DNA from: Silurus meridionalis | Lineage: Eukaryota > Chordata > Actinopteri > Siluriformes > Siluridae | Reading direction: 5' to 3' | Assembly: GCF_014805685.1 (NCBI RefSeq) | Contig: NC_060885.1 | Coordinates: forward strand, 14,016,632-14,080,631 | DNA: 64,000 bases | In this document: piece by piece, positions 41,245 to 57,114 of the stretch | Layout: each line of letters opens with the position of its first letter | How positions within the stretch are numbered: position 1 is the stretch's first letter | Position numbers and translations under genes: made by a program | Notes under the pieces: generated by a model | What the model was told of the DNA's origin: nothing | Seen by the model: only the letters and a program-made list of their open reading frames with translations | Databases searched by the model: none

Positions 41245-41965
41245 CTTTTTTTCAGCTTCTCCCATTAGGGGTCGCCACAGCGGATCATCCGTATACAGTA
41301 CAGACCAAAAGTTTGGACACACCTGCTCATTCAAAGAGTTTTCTTTATTTTCATGACTATGAAAATTGTAGAGTCACACTGAAGGCATCAAGGGCTATTT
41401 GACCAAGAAGGAGAGTGATGGGGTGCTGCGCCAGATGACCTGGCCTCCACAGTCACCAGACCTGAACCCAATCGAGATGGTTTAGAGGTGAGCTGGACCG
41501 CAGAGTGAAGGCAAAAGGGCCAACAAGTGCCAAGCATCTCTCAGGGAACTTCTTCAAGACTGTTGGAAGACCATTTCAGGTGACTACCTCTTGAAGCTCA
41601 TCAAGAGAATGCCAAGAGTGTGCAAAGCAGTAATCAAAGCAAAAGGTGGCTACTTTGAAGAACCTAGAATATGACATTTTTCAGTTGTTTCACACTTTTT
41701 TGTTATGTATTTAATTCCATATATAATTCCACGTGTTAATTCATAGTTTTGATGCCTTCAGTGTGAATCTACAATTTTCATAGTCATGAAAATAAAGAAA
41801 ACTCTTTGAATGAGAAGGTGTGTCCAAACTTTTGGTCTGTACTGTAAGTGATCCGCATGTTCGATTTGGCACATGTTTTTATGCTGGATGCCCTTCCTAA
41901 CGCAACCATTTATCCGGGCTTGGGACCGGCACTAAGAGTGCACTGGCTTGTGCAACCCTAATGGC
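41245..41965 (-). mobile_element. Second copy of the tRNA-Glu SINE body, 5'-truncated, split by a Tc1 MITE
   Basis: 41245-41293 holds the tail (GGCGACCCCTAATGGGAGAA on minus) and 41847-41965 holds the body (GTGCCGGTCCCAAGCCCGGA). The tRNA head is absent. The two halves are separated exactly by the 549-bp Tc1 derivative with its TA duplication. Confidence 0.8.
41294..41846 (+). mobile_element. Tc1-derived deletion element, copy 2, with both terminal repeats
   Basis: 549 bp (41296-41844) flanked by TA on each side. Terminal inverted repeats of about 96 bp starting CAGTACAGACCAAAAGTTTG differ at only two positions. The inside keeps about 250 bp of the transposase C-terminal region (DLNPIEMV, then a stop) and the 3' non-coding part. 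The N-terminal two thirds is deleted. It cannot encode a transposase but has intact ends for mobilisation in trans. Confidence 0.9.
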
Positions 41966-41969
41966 TGTT

Positions 41970-42740
41970 TTATTTTTTTATAATAATAATAATACAAATT
42001 ATTATTATTATTAATAAAACCGGGTTATACCTGCTCAATGGCTTAGGATGATGCTTTTAGATGCACTCATTGGAATTTCCACCATCTGCGCTTGCACTTG
42101 CTGTTATTGTGTCAAGTAGTTGTGGTCTGGTTTTGTCTGTACTAGATTAGAGGAGAGCATCTAAATTAGCTGATAATCCAGATTAGAGTGTTGCTTGGGA
42201 TGACTGAGTTTGAGCTCAGACTGATTGTAGTCACCTCATCAACCTAGTGCTACTCACAGGCTGTGTAACATTAGCTTTTTGGCCTGAATGTAGCTGATTC
42301 AACTGTGTGTAACTTACTTCCATATGATTTATTGGTTTAATATATATATTAGTGATTGGACAAAAATGTGCTGTGTAGGTATTATGTTAGCCTGTGCATA
42401 TGTTGTTAACCCTTTGTTGCACCAGATTTATTTCTCAGTCTTTAAACAACATATATTTCCTATTAGTTTGACTGTTGTTAGTTTTTAATAATAGTTCTGA
42501 CTTATATGCTTTAGGGCAAATAAACAGGTAATTAGCCAAGACTTTAAGAGGCTAATGTTTTTGCTTGTCTTTTTGTAAATTCATCCCAGGACCTAGAAAT
42601 GTGACCTGCATTCTAGTATGACTCATAGAAAATATATTCTCTGTGTTGCATTCTGTAAAAAACAATGCTGCATTTTATAGATCAGGTTCTGTTGCTGCAT
42701 GTATGTAATTTGTGTTGTGTAAACAATTATTGTCATTCAG
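41970..42740. other. Featureless intergenic DNA with a short (AAT)n
   Basis: AAT/ATT runs at 41979-42015; otherwise nothing recognised. Confidence 0.5.
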
Positions 42741-42749
42741 TCATTCAGT

Positions 42750-43445
42750 GCATAATATGTCTTTCTGTAACAGCTGAACAACATACATATTGGGACACTT
42801 TAAAGACAATATAAAGTATACTCCTGTAGGTAGTGCAGATAGTATTATTGAATTTACAAAATGGTAAGTATATTGGATGACAACTTGAACACTTTGTCAT
42901 GTTCCTCAAACCATTCCTAAACATTCCTGCAGAGACCATTGCTTTAGGGAACACTTTTGTCATGATGGTGTGTACTTGGTCTGCAGAATTATCTAGGTAG
43001 TTGGTATGTATCAAAATAACAACCATATGAATGCCAGAAATGAATCAGAACATTGCTTGGCGAATCACATTGCCTCTCCTGACTTGCCTTTCTCCTACAG
43101 TGTATCCTGTTACCATCTCTTCCCCAGGTACTTGAAGCAATTGCACCCAGCCAGACACATACCCAGCCATCTTCTTTCATTGGTTAATGGTCTACCTCTT
43201 GATTATCAAATGCCAATTAGAGCCACTTTTGGAAATTGACAGGGCTCAGCATGGGCATTTAGACTGATCTATGGTGGTGCAGTCCAAAACACACCAGCTG
43301 CCATTCAGTGTGTGTTCTGATCATCTTATCAGAGTCATCATGAACCTTTTTAACAATTTGTGCTATAGTAGCTTTTCTGAGTGATTGGACCAAATGTGGC
43401 TGATTAGATACCAGCATCAATGTGCAGGTGTACAGGTGTTTCTAA
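42750..43445 (-). mobile_element. Tc1/mariner-superfamily transposase relic
   Basis: The minus strand from about 43440 down reads a degraded fish IS630-type transposase. It includes a segment matching CCCATGCTGA/CCCTGTC-type sequence near 43240 and, at 43026-42850, HTNYLDNSADQVHTIMTKVFP, then MFRNGLRNMTK. These correspond to the region around the second catalytic aspartate. There are several stops and frameshifts. Confidence 0.55.
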
Positions 43446-43446
43446 A

Positions 43447-43448
<2 letters not shown>

Positions 43449-43496
<48 letters not shown>

Positions 43497-43497
43497 T
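43449..43497. repeat. (GA)n microsatellite
   Basis: About 24 GA units with one GC interruption. Confidence 0.95.
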
Positions 43498-43802
43498 AGT
43501 GTCTATGTGATGTTAATGTATTATAATGTGAGAAAAATTTAGTCTTAAAAGGAGGTTTTAAAGCTTCTGTTGTAATTATGGTCCATTTATGTACCTTAAA
43601 TAATTTCAAAAGATACTTCTTATTTTTAGGTAAAATATAAATTTTAAAGGTACAGAGTATTTAGAGAGAGTGCACCGTCCCAGGTGTAAGTGACAGGAAA
43701 AGTAACTTTTAAACAATAATGTTTCAGAAGTGCTGATTACAGATCAGTGTTTAAGTAAAGCGCCAAGCCAAACTCCAGAGGTGCATATATCAAATGTCTC
43801 TG

Positions 43803-43804
<2 letters not shown>

Positions 43805-43848
<44 letters not shown>
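43805..43848. repeat. (CA)22 microsatellite
   Basis: Pure CA array. Confidence 0.95.
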
Positions 43849-43851
<3 letters not shown>

Positions 43852-44069
43852 AGGCCTTTCCTTCTGCAGCATTAATATTTCATCATCCACCTTTAATGGA
43901 GGAGGATGATGGGGTGAGCCACAATAGCCGTAAGACAAGCAATGCTCAGGCTGAACAAAGCATGCTAAGCTTTGACAAATCATTACACTTAACTTCTCAC
44001 ATTCTTTACGCACCATTCACGACGAAGTGTACTCCAGTTTATGTGGATGTATACTCCATATTCTGCTAA

Positions 44070-46140
44070 AGTAGGCACATATTTTAACATTCTTTTTAAA
44101 GCATTCATTACTCCATGCAATGACAAACATGTATATATTTGAATCTCTTTCATATCTGTTTGTGAATGCATGTTGGAAATTTCTTGACACAGTTAAAGGG
44201 AAAAAAATGTTTGTTCCATCCTTGAGCTGTAAGATTAAAGTATGGTCTGGGTTGGTTAGTTAGATATTGTAATTACTGTATTTCTGTGTAATATTTAGTA
44301 GGTTAAGTTAATTGTGATTGGTCTTAGGGTTAATAAATGTTTCATAACAGTTGTTCTGACTGGTAAAATTGCCTGATCAGAGTAACTGTAAATCCATATC
44401 AATAAGTACATTTTAATAAAAACTCAAACAGGTATTTGTATGGTAGACACCCACATAACCATAGTCTAATAATAGATCACTTTATGTGGTTAATTAACTA
44501 AGAAAAACTTGTAGCTGTTGATTTGGTGAAGTTTAAACATTTCCTTATGGAAGGAGACTCCACACCAAGTTGTCAGACTGGCAAAGGCCCAAAAAAAGTG
44601 AAAGTGAAAGTGTGTGTAGGTGTGTGTTTATACGTGTTTCCATGTTGCTGGGGACATACAGTAGCATAAGCGAACAAATATGTTGTTGCGCTTGTTTGGT
44701 GTTAAATAGTAAGAATGCTCACTGTATGGAACGGTTTGACAACGGTTTCCACAACAAGTCCCCTCTAATTCATATGTAAGCAGTTTTTTAAGAAAATCTA
44801 ATCATTTATTTTTCGCTAAATATGAAACAGATATTAAATGTATATTATTTATAGTAAGCGCGAGGAATTCCACCAATGGTTTTGTGCGTTTACCGGTTAT
44901 AGTTCAGCCAAATTAGTTTTACTGTACTATTTGCTACAACGATGAATGGTACTGGTGATCAAATAAGCATACTGTAATATATGTTACAGTAATATGGTTG
45001 TCATTACATAAGTTACAGTACTACTGATATGATTATGACTTAACAACAGTTAAAACCTACAATTTAATTATTTGCCTTTTATACTAGTACAAACAAATAA
45101 CTTTCAAAGAGATAGTGATTGAAAATCTTATGCGTTTATATAGGAGTAATTGTTATATACCCTATTAACAGGTAATAATAACATTCCTCTAGCTCTCAAA
45201 TCCTACTTTTGTGTTCAATGTTGAACACTAAGTAAGTAGCTTGTTAGGTAGCAGGATTTTGCTCTTCATGTCTGCATGGCTCCATGTTTCCTGCCTCACT
45301 CTTGCTTTATTGTGTTCCAAAATGTAAAACTAGACAGCAGGGGAATTCTGATGACTAAGCACCCAGACACTTTCTGCCGTTAATGTGCATTTGATGTTAC
45401 ATGACTAGAGCAGGAAGCAGTTTTGCCATAGTTTGATTTTTTATGATAAGTTTCTGTTAACACTGCAGATTGAAAGTCTACAATTGCATCCATATACAAT
45501 ACAGACATTGCATTGTGTAACTATATTTATTTGTAATTTGTGTTTGTTGCATGTTATTGGCTAAAATGCTATAATCAGAGTGAGTGGTTTTCTTTTGCAT
45601 GGGCAGCAGAAGTTTAGATGACCCTTCTCCTGTGTTATTGTGCTGTAAATTGTTCATGCTAAATAATGGATAAGCAGAAGCAGTGGGTGTGTGTCTCAGG
45701 TAAGCAGGATCAGCGGCCTGATCTCACAGGCCAGACTCCAGCCTGGGTCACAGGTCTTTCTCTCTAGCCCTTACTCGCTCAGCAAACTGTTTTGGACACT
45801 GATACCATTAGTGGCTGATGGTCACCCTGGTGGTATATTTGACTTAGGTCATTGCTGATTAAATAGGTTAAAACAACAGAAGATTGGGTTCTCTGATTGG
45901 CTGTTTAACTTTGAAAGTCAGTAAATCCAAAGTGAATAGAATAAGCAAACAACATTCGCAGTAAAAATACAATAGATGTCAATATATGTTTATATGCTTT
46001 TTTTTGTGTCTTAAATTCTGTCCATCATGAAATAGCTGAGCAGATGTTTTCAGGTTCAAGGAGGCCATTTAAACAGGTGAATGAAAGAGTTTGTATTTGC
46101 TATATAATACACTGCATATTACCACAGAAAATTAAATGTC
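44070..46140. other. AT-rich intergenic DNA without recognised features
   Basis: About 2 kb in which I recognise no exon, repeat family or RNA gene. Confidence 0.5.
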
Positions 46141-46144
46141 AAAC

Positions 46145-46418
46145 TACAGGGTGCCCCAAAAATCCTTATACAAGGGGGGGAATATCTATTCAATAACTTT
46201 GCTGGTTGTGCCTTCATCAGTGGATGTTCTAAGATGTTCATTCTAGGTTTACCTGTGGTTTTAAAACTGTTTGACAATAGGTAATGTTTTATATGTATGT
46301 CATGTTTCCTGTTAGTCCAACACAGAATTGTGACAACTTTTTAAAACATTTAGGAATAACCTCAATACATTCGTCTTTCAATACATTCTTCTTTGGTTAG
46401 ATTCTGGGACACACTGTA
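46145..46418. mobile_element. Mariner-type MITE candidate
   Basis: The left end TACAGGGTGCCCCAAAA and the right end GGGACACACTGTA (reverse complement TACAGTGTGTCCC) form short imperfect inverted repeats around about 270 bp. There is no coding frame of note. Confidence 0.5.
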
Positions 46419-46419
46419 G

Positions 46420-48000
46420 TGTACACTATGTGTCAGTGTACAGTGGGTGTACTATTTGGGAGAAAATTTTTACATTTTGGATAGAACTTTTACTTTTAGA
46501 AAGAAATCTGTGAATCTGTGTGGTTAGGTAAATACCAGATATTAGTCATTGTCTCTGCAGTGTGCTTGAGTATAACTTTTTACCAGTGGAACAAGACAAA
46601 TCATGAGTTGGCCTGGGCTGGCATTAATTCTTTGACATCTGCTTATGTCATGCTTATTATATTGACTAGTGAATCACTTGTAGGAATTGTGCACTTGAAT
46701 ATATAATCAGCTGCTATGGCGATAGAAAACGTGTATAGTACATGATCAAATACAAAAAAACTAATCAGGTTGCTAGTGAAACTAATTTCTTTACAAGCAT
46801 ATTTGTATTATTACAGTAAAAGGTCAATTTTGATTCCCAATTCTACTTGTGAATGTATCTAAATAAACAAAGATCTTTCCTGTTAATAACTATTTACCTC
46901 ATATAATATTTGGTCAGTCTGATGTCTGTGACTGTGTCCACACTACAATGATAATTAGCAGTGGGTTGGCAGCTGCATCTCCATTTCCCAGCATTCCCTG
47001 TTTTTTAGCAGCTGAGCCCAGCATTGTAGTAAGAGACACATATCTAGTGCTGGTTTGGTGCCTTGTATCATAAATGTGTGCCAGGCCTGGTGAACAGAGG
47101 CTGCAGTCAGGCGACAAGCAGCAGGAATAAAGGGCACATTCTGTCATGACTGGCCTTCTTCTCCAAGCCCCTCATTATGTGGATGGAGTGGAGTTGAGTC
47201 CGCTCCACCCTTATTATAAAACTCCCCATTATCACACCGCGCTATGCAGACTTCTAGACTCTTGCCTGCATGAGGTTGGTTAATCACTGTGTTTTTCTAA
47301 AAAAGCCAAATGAAATCTCTTTGTCTTGACACCTGACGAGTGTGGTTATTTCACTATTTCTTCTCGTATGTTTATTACTCTTGACCTGATCTTTCAAACA
47401 CCACCAATGACTTAGTGTTTTCTCAGTGTTGATTTTATGACATTCAAATATGACATGTTAACACTCTAGCATGTGCATAGGCACATCAGTTTGGCTCAGC
47501 AAAGACTCCCTCTATGGAAATGTGTGCTATTATTAGTTCACGTGAAGCCCAATGTGACATAACATGGCATAAAGCACTCCAGCTGTCTCAGTAAGGGGTG
47601 TGGCGTTCACACACCTCTGATATGCCAAACAGATGCTTGATTTCTAATCCAACCTGACCACCACTATAATGAGTGAGCGACAGAATGGCTGGATGAAAAT
47701 AAGAGTGAGCAGGAGGCACCATGTGCCAGATGAGCTCCACGCCTCCAGCTTGCCACCAGTGCTAGTAAGTATACTGCCAAGATTGTGGCTGGCAGAGGCG
47801 AGACATATCAGATCAGCTGAAAAGCTTCGTGCTTCCCTATTGTCTGCTGGCAGTAATGAACATGAGCACAGAACAGTTATGTGATGGAGATATTGTCTTT
47901 CCATCTCATTCTACTAAACAGCTAGGAAATCAAAGTGCATGAGACAGAAAAGAGCTGCTGGGAGTCACAGCCACAGATGCTGTGAGAACAGAGCTTTCTG
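46420..48000. other. Intergenic DNA, no gene recognised
   Basis: Moderately GC-richer in places (about 47100-47900) but without an exon I can support. Conserved noncoding sequence is possible but not visible by eye. Confidence 0.45.
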
Positions 48001-48164
48001 ATGGCCAGCTGCTCCTTGTGCTCTCTCTCATACATTTACTATGATTCTCCTTTTCTCTCTCTCTTTCGCTCTATATCTCTGTCTGAGTCTCCTCTCTTTT
48101 TCTTTTATTTTGTCTTCCCCCCTTCAATCTCTATCTGCCACATATTGACTGATTCTTTCTCTTT

Positions 48165-48170
<6 letters not shown>

Positions 48171-48224
<54 letters not shown>
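48171..48224. repeat. (CT)27 microsatellite in a pyrimidine-rich tract
   Basis: Pure CT array within a longer T/C-rich stretch from about 48045 to 48250. Confidence 0.95.
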
Positions 48225-48229
<5 letters not shown>

Positions 48230-48995
48230 CACTCTTTCCCTCCCTCCTTCTGTCAGGCTTACAGGCTCAGTTGTCTTTTTTGCCTGACTGTGCACACCAA
48301 ACATTATTAGTTTATTTCAGCTCAGTTATGCAATTGGTTGCATATAAAAATCTATGATTATTAGTATCTGTATAAATCTCTATAAATCTGTACAAATAAC
48401 ATTGCTGTACCTGTAGTTTTAGCAGAATTTAGCAACCACTTCTTGTCCTCTCGGATACAGACATCTCTATGTATTCTTTTTTTCGCAAGCTGTCCAAACT
48501 GGAAGCTCTGTCTATATCCTCTGGGTCAAAGAAAATAAGGACACTTCTAAAGCAGTCAATTCAGACAGATAATGTTATACTTGATTGTCTGTTTCATTGT
48601 TGTAGTTTATTTATAGCAGCAAGCAGCACTTCACATAACTGTTACTGCACAATATATGTTTTGCCATGTGAATGTGGACAAAAGACTTGGCTTTTGAGTA
48701 CAAGGGTGGTGGGGGTGGGACCGGGTTTAAAGTGTTAGGGGACAGGGTTGGGGTGTGTATGTGTGTGTAAATGTGGGTGCTGGGGCAGGGGGAATGGTTC
48801 ATAGAGTGTAGGAGGGAGGGGACAGAGGAGGGGATGTGCTTTTGTTTTGTTCTCGGTTGCTGAGCAATAGGGACTAAAGCATTAGGAACAGCTGGGAGGG
48901 CTGAAGCCTTTTCTTTCCCTTTGCCGGAGAAGCCCTGAAGGCAACAAGCAGATCGTGCACTTCGAAAGAGGGAGTGAGAGGAGGGTGGGGTGGAT

Positions 48996-48999
<4 letters not shown>

Positions 49000-49045
<46 letters not shown>

Positions 49046-49093
49046 GGAGAGGGCGGAAGGCTTTCTGACAGCACACTGGGAAAGAGAAAAGTG

Positions 49094-49141
<48 letters not shown>
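49000..49141. repeat. Paired (GA)n microsatellites
   Basis: Two GA arrays (49000-49042 and 49099-49141) separated by about 55 bp, in a purine-rich, GC-richer stretch from 48780 to 49380. Confidence 0.95.
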
Positions 49142-49145
<4 letters not shown>

Positions 49146-49721
49146 CAGTGGCTGGCCAGTGGACACAGATCAGAGGAGAAATCTTTTTTTTTTTCTAAAT
49201 ATCTGGTGTGCAGCAGGGAGAGGCTTGGGCCAGTTAAGCAGAAAGCAGATTATCATGGGGAAAAAAGAAATGTTTGTGCTGTGTCTTTGTAAGCTGAATT
49301 ACTGAATACGATACAGAGTTTCATCAGAGGAATAAAGAGGAGGTGAGGAGGGAGGGAGAAGCTGGATAAGTGCCTGAAAAGGACAAAACAGGTGCAATTA
49401 GGGAGTGACTGTATATTAATGTTAGGTTTAGATGGTAATGATATGTCTCAAAACATGGTTATTTTTTTCTCCAATCAAAAAATAAATAAAAAAACAGCTT
49501 GGGCACGCTTGTACGCTGATATGGGTTCAGAAATGTGTACCTTTATCAGTATAAAACATTTCCAGAATAATCTCTATCTAAAGCATTAACAGTATAATGT
49601 ATGTACAAATACAAAGAGAAAACACACAGTGAATGGGAACATGTCATTTTAACGATATTAAATAATGTAATAAAATATACATTTATAAACAGCCAACAAA
49701 CACTCAATACCACTGGGAACT

Positions 49722-50046
49722 CCTTCAAGATTGTTGGAAAACCCTTCCAGGTAACTACCTCATGAGGCTTACTAAGAGAATTCCAAGAGTGTGCAAAGCT
49801 CTCCTTGAAGCAAAATGTTGCTACTTTGAAGAATCCAAAATATTAAACATTTTCTGTGTAAACAAGTTTTTGTTTACATAACAAACTACATAATTTTATA
49901 TCTACATAATTGTATATCATTTCATATTTCATTTCATAGTTTGAATGTTTGTGTTAAGGTCTTTAGTGTTAATGGTAAAAATAATACAAAATAAAGAAAA
50001 ACATTGACAGAAAAAGTGAGTCCAAGCTTTTGACTGGTATTGTACA
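49722..50046 (+). mobile_element. Old Tc1 relic of the same family as 34803 and 41296
   Basis: GGGAACTCCTTCAAGATTGT, AGAGTGTGCAAAGC and GGCTACTTTGAAGAA-like TGCTACTTTGAAGAATCC follow in the same order as in the two younger copies. It ends TTTTGACTGGTATTGTA. Many substitutions; only the 3' end remains. Confidence 0.7.
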
Positions 50047-50115
50047 ACCAATCTATTACTAATACCTTACATATTTTATTATATCACATAATGCAATACA
50101 TTTTGGCTTTTTTGG

Positions 50116-50119
<4 letters not shown>

Positions 50120-50181
<62 letters not shown>
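50120..50181. repeat. (TA)31 microsatellite
   Basis: Pure TA array. Confidence 0.95.
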
Positions 50182-50183
<2 letters not shown>

Positions 50184-50781
50184 TATAATATCCTAATTAT
50201 ACTGATCGTGTGCAGTAAAATACATGCTTTGACTAAAGTTAGTTTCCTTTATCATGTGCATCCTGAAGTTTGCCTTGACTGCACTTGTGATGTGCAAGAA
50301 AAAAAAGTGATATTAATAATTTAAGTGTGGAATGCACATGCATTACATTTTTACAATAATACATGCAGAGACAGTGCTGACAAGGGGTATGTTATAAACT
50401 TTACTTTGGATTTCTGTTTTGCACTGCAAAATAAAATGTTTGTGCTTGTGGACTGTGTGTCTGTCTGAAATAATTACTGATGAGGATGTTTTCACAGAAT
50501 GTATTTTCATGCTGTTAATCCTTCTATAATATTTAAGGATGCTGTGTTGACTTTTGCTGCTCAGTAGAATTTAGTGAGGAGATTCCAGGGTGTGAGAGCG
50601 TAGCATTCTGCTGTTTTGAGCTGCATGTTGTAGTAGCTGCTGGTTACAGATGCATCAGACTTTATGTATGCTCAAGGCATAGACGTCTCCTATATCTGAA
50701 TAAGTGTCCAGCAATTGTGCCACACAGAAGCACCATAGAACTTTGTAAAGGCTAAATCACTCTAGTACTGAGAATCAGCGT

Positions 50782-50883
50782 TTGTGTTTGAGATTTTGGA
50801 TCGGCATCAGATTTAGGAACCCAAACGCTAGGTGTATGAAAACAATACACTCTGGATGGGACATCAGTTCATCACAGGGTTCT

Positions 50884-50941
<58 letters not shown>

Positions 50942-51030
50942 ATTTACATAAAGACCCATGCAGCGTGCTTGGTGTGCAAGATCCTGTTGAAACTTTGGAG
51001 AAGCATTGTCCCTTTTTCACAACATGCATC
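50782..51030 (+). repeat. Interspersed repeat with internal (CA)26
   Basis: CTGGATGGGACATCAGTTCA then CACAGGG leads into (CA)n at 50887-50938 and CACTCATTTACA. This is the arrangement of a common fish repeat in which the CA array is part of the consensus. Confidence 0.55.
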
Positions 51031-51039
51031 TAATCTCAT

Positions 51040-51670
51040 CATAATACTTGTATTGCAATTTGTTAAAAATAATTCATCAAAGGCAATTTATGTCTAATTG
51101 CTTATTTAAAGAGTACGTAGCTGGAAGGCTTATTACATCTCCTTAATGCTGAACATTTTGCATAGCAGTATTTATTCAGTTTTCGGAATTATAAAATATC
51201 TACCGATCTTGGCACATATTACAGTTTTTAAAATCACAAAAAATAAAACGTGACATACTCTTATTGTCTTTCTAATATGGCTTTACTAAAAAACATTTCT
51301 AAAAGTGAAAACATCTGTTGTAGGGTTTTACATCACACATTCAGTGGGCCATTCTTGGTGGACAATGTTGAGACCTTTTTTCTGAAACAACTCACTTAAC
51401 ATAGTGACACAATTAGAACAATTAAACAACAAAATCCTGCAGTATTTTTTCAGTTTTCTTGCTTTATGCAGTGTGAATTGGACTTTTTTTTAAAGATGTT
51501 TGCATTGGATACCGAACCTGAATAAATATCCAATAAATAATAAAAAAATATAACTGTCAATCACTTGGATCAAGGACTAAATGATCTTTACACCATTTAA
51601 TGAAGTGACAATTGCAAAAAAGTCAAAATGGTTTTAACCTATAGCTAACTAGCCTATTGCTAATGCTAAT
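51040..51670. other. Featureless AT-rich DNA
   Basis: No repeat or exon recognised. Confidence 0.5.
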
Positions 51671-51676
51671 ACATTA

Positions 51677-52161
51677 TACAGGGTGGTGCAAAAAGAACTT
51701 TGTTGATTTTCAATATAAAAATTGTATTATAACAATCTGTAATAAATGCAGTTTAGATATGTATACATTGATTATTTAATTATGGAGGATTATTTTGGAA
51801 AGATGAGATCCTTCTTGCTGTACCACACATCCGGAGCTTCCGCTCAAAGTTCTGAATCGCATTTACCAACATTTCTTTTGGCACAGTTGCAATTCCTTCA
51901 CAAATGGCAACTTTCACCTCATCTACTGTGCAAGGTTTTCAAATGTATACTTTTGATTTGAGGTAACCCCAGAGTAGGAAAATCGCAGACAGACAAATCT
52001 GGGGCCAAGGGACATCGCCAAAAAGTTGGACAGTAACAACGGATGGCTATTTATACTGAACCCTTTGAGGTACTTACAGGCAGTGTGGGGTGGTCGCCAA
52101 CCTCCCCCTTCCCAACTACTACCCATTTCAAAAACACGCGTTCTTTTTGCACAACCCTGTA
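51677..52161 (-). mobile_element. Mariner-family element relic with intact-looking ends
   Basis: 485 bp. The left end TACAGGGTGGTGCAAAAAGA and the right end, reverse complement TACAGGGTTGTGCAAAAAGA, differ at one base. The minus strand carries a decayed mariner transposase C-terminal part: a CDF..WGY-like stretch (CDFPTLGLPQIKS) and DEVKVAICEGIATVPKE-like sequence across frames. Confidence 0.7.
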
Positions 52162-52169
52162 TATAAAGG

Positions 52170-53350
52170 GTTAAACCTAACAGTATATTTTTTGTGATTT
52201 TTTTCTAAATTGACTATACATACATGGTTCTTTTAAATTGCCTGCATGTATAAAAATTATATTTTCATTATAAGTTTAATGTCCCAGTGACATTATTTTT
52301 TTTTTAAATAAAAAGTATAAACCTTTTTAATGCCTTTAATATCATGACAACTGAGAGCTATAGATTTTGACAAGATCTGTTATTCATCATAGAAGTCCAG
52401 TCATCATTGCTGATCCAGTGATTGATTTTCTGAATGATGCCTTATTTTTATTTTTACTGAACTTCAACCAGAACAAAAACTGTATGCACCAAGTAGCCGA
52501 CAGGTATAATAAAACTGAGGAGCAGAAAATACCGAAACAAATTAGAAATTGAAAAAAACATCTGTATTAGAGACATTCTTGAGGAGGCCACTGTTTGGAA
52601 TAACAACTGACATTTTAACAAGGGGTTGATGGTTTGCAGAAGCACTAAATACTAAAATGATTATTTTTCTTTTTGCCATAATATTTGATCTTGCTTCATG
52701 CATATACTGCAATTTTCCATTTCACTGTCTATCTTATCTGATGAGAATAGAGATAGAATTCCGGTGGCTAAGAGCAGACTAGTGAATAATCACGCTACCT
52801 ATAAAAACCCTCGTCTTAGGTTAGGCACCAATGTGCACTTCTACAAATGACTAATATACATAAATCTTTTATCTGTATGACTGTGTGTCATCAACTGTTT
52901 CCTGTCAAATTTCTCAAAAAATAAGATATGTCCCAGTGGAGCTCAGGAAAAAAGGCAATTTTCAAGGCAATGGGCAATGTCCAAGCTATGGAATGTTTAT
53001 TGAATTAGTCAGCTCAAGAGAAGACCGTGTTTCGATAGAAGAGTGTTTGCCATCAGCAAAAACTGCATAACTAGTTGCTGTGCTTTCCAAGTGTAGGCTT
53101 GGTACTGTGTGATTTTTCTATGAATAGGCCTTTTGGAATGTATCACACTCACCAAGCTGGTTTTGTCTAACAAGGGCAGCAGTAAAGGTTTTGCTCATAC
53201 TGGGTTGTATTGGTTTACATGTACTAATAAAGTTTCGATACCTTTACTGAAAGTGTACCTACACAATAATAACATAATACTTTTAAATAATAATGATTTT
53301 TTATTTGCACTGTCATGATAGCACTGTTTATTGTAGTTGTTTGTACAGTA
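52170..53350. other. AT-rich intergenic DNA without recognised features
   Basis: About 1.2 kb with nothing I can assign. Confidence 0.5.
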
Positions 53351-53359
53351 CACATTAAA

Positions 53360-53365
53360 ACACAC

Positions 53366-53446
<81 letters not shown>
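53360..53446. repeat. (CA)43 microsatellite
   Basis: 87 bp, one CG interruption near the left end; the longest CA array in the window. Confidence 0.95.
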
Positions 53447-53450
<4 letters not shown>

Positions 53451-53496
53451 ATTAGTATTGTGATAAATCAAATTATAATTATAAGAATTATTTTCT

Positions 53497-53690
53497 TGGG
53501 GGGAAGTAAAGCTCAGTTGATAAGATGTTGGACTTTTGTTTGGAAGGTCATGGACTCAAATCCCACAAACAAGCTGCTACTGCTGAGCCCCTGAGCAAAT
53601 CCCTTAACCTTCAATTGCTCAGATGTGTAACTTAGATAACTCTTTCTAGATAAAGGTGTCTGCCAAATTGCATTAAATGTAACATTTTTT
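53497..53690 (+). mobile_element. tRNA-derived SINE of V-SINE/HE1 type
   Basis: tRNA-like head with A-box-like AAGCTCAGTTGATAAG (about 53509) and B-box-like GGACTCAAATCCC (53552-53564). The 3' tail CTAGATAAAGGTGTCTGCCA matches the V-SINE/HE1 tail phrase (CTGGATAAGGGCGTCTGC). An old, diverged copy. Confidence 0.65.
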
Positions 53691-53699
53691 ACTAATCAA

Positions 53700-57105
<3,406 letters not shown>

Positions 57106-57114
57106 TGATATGCA

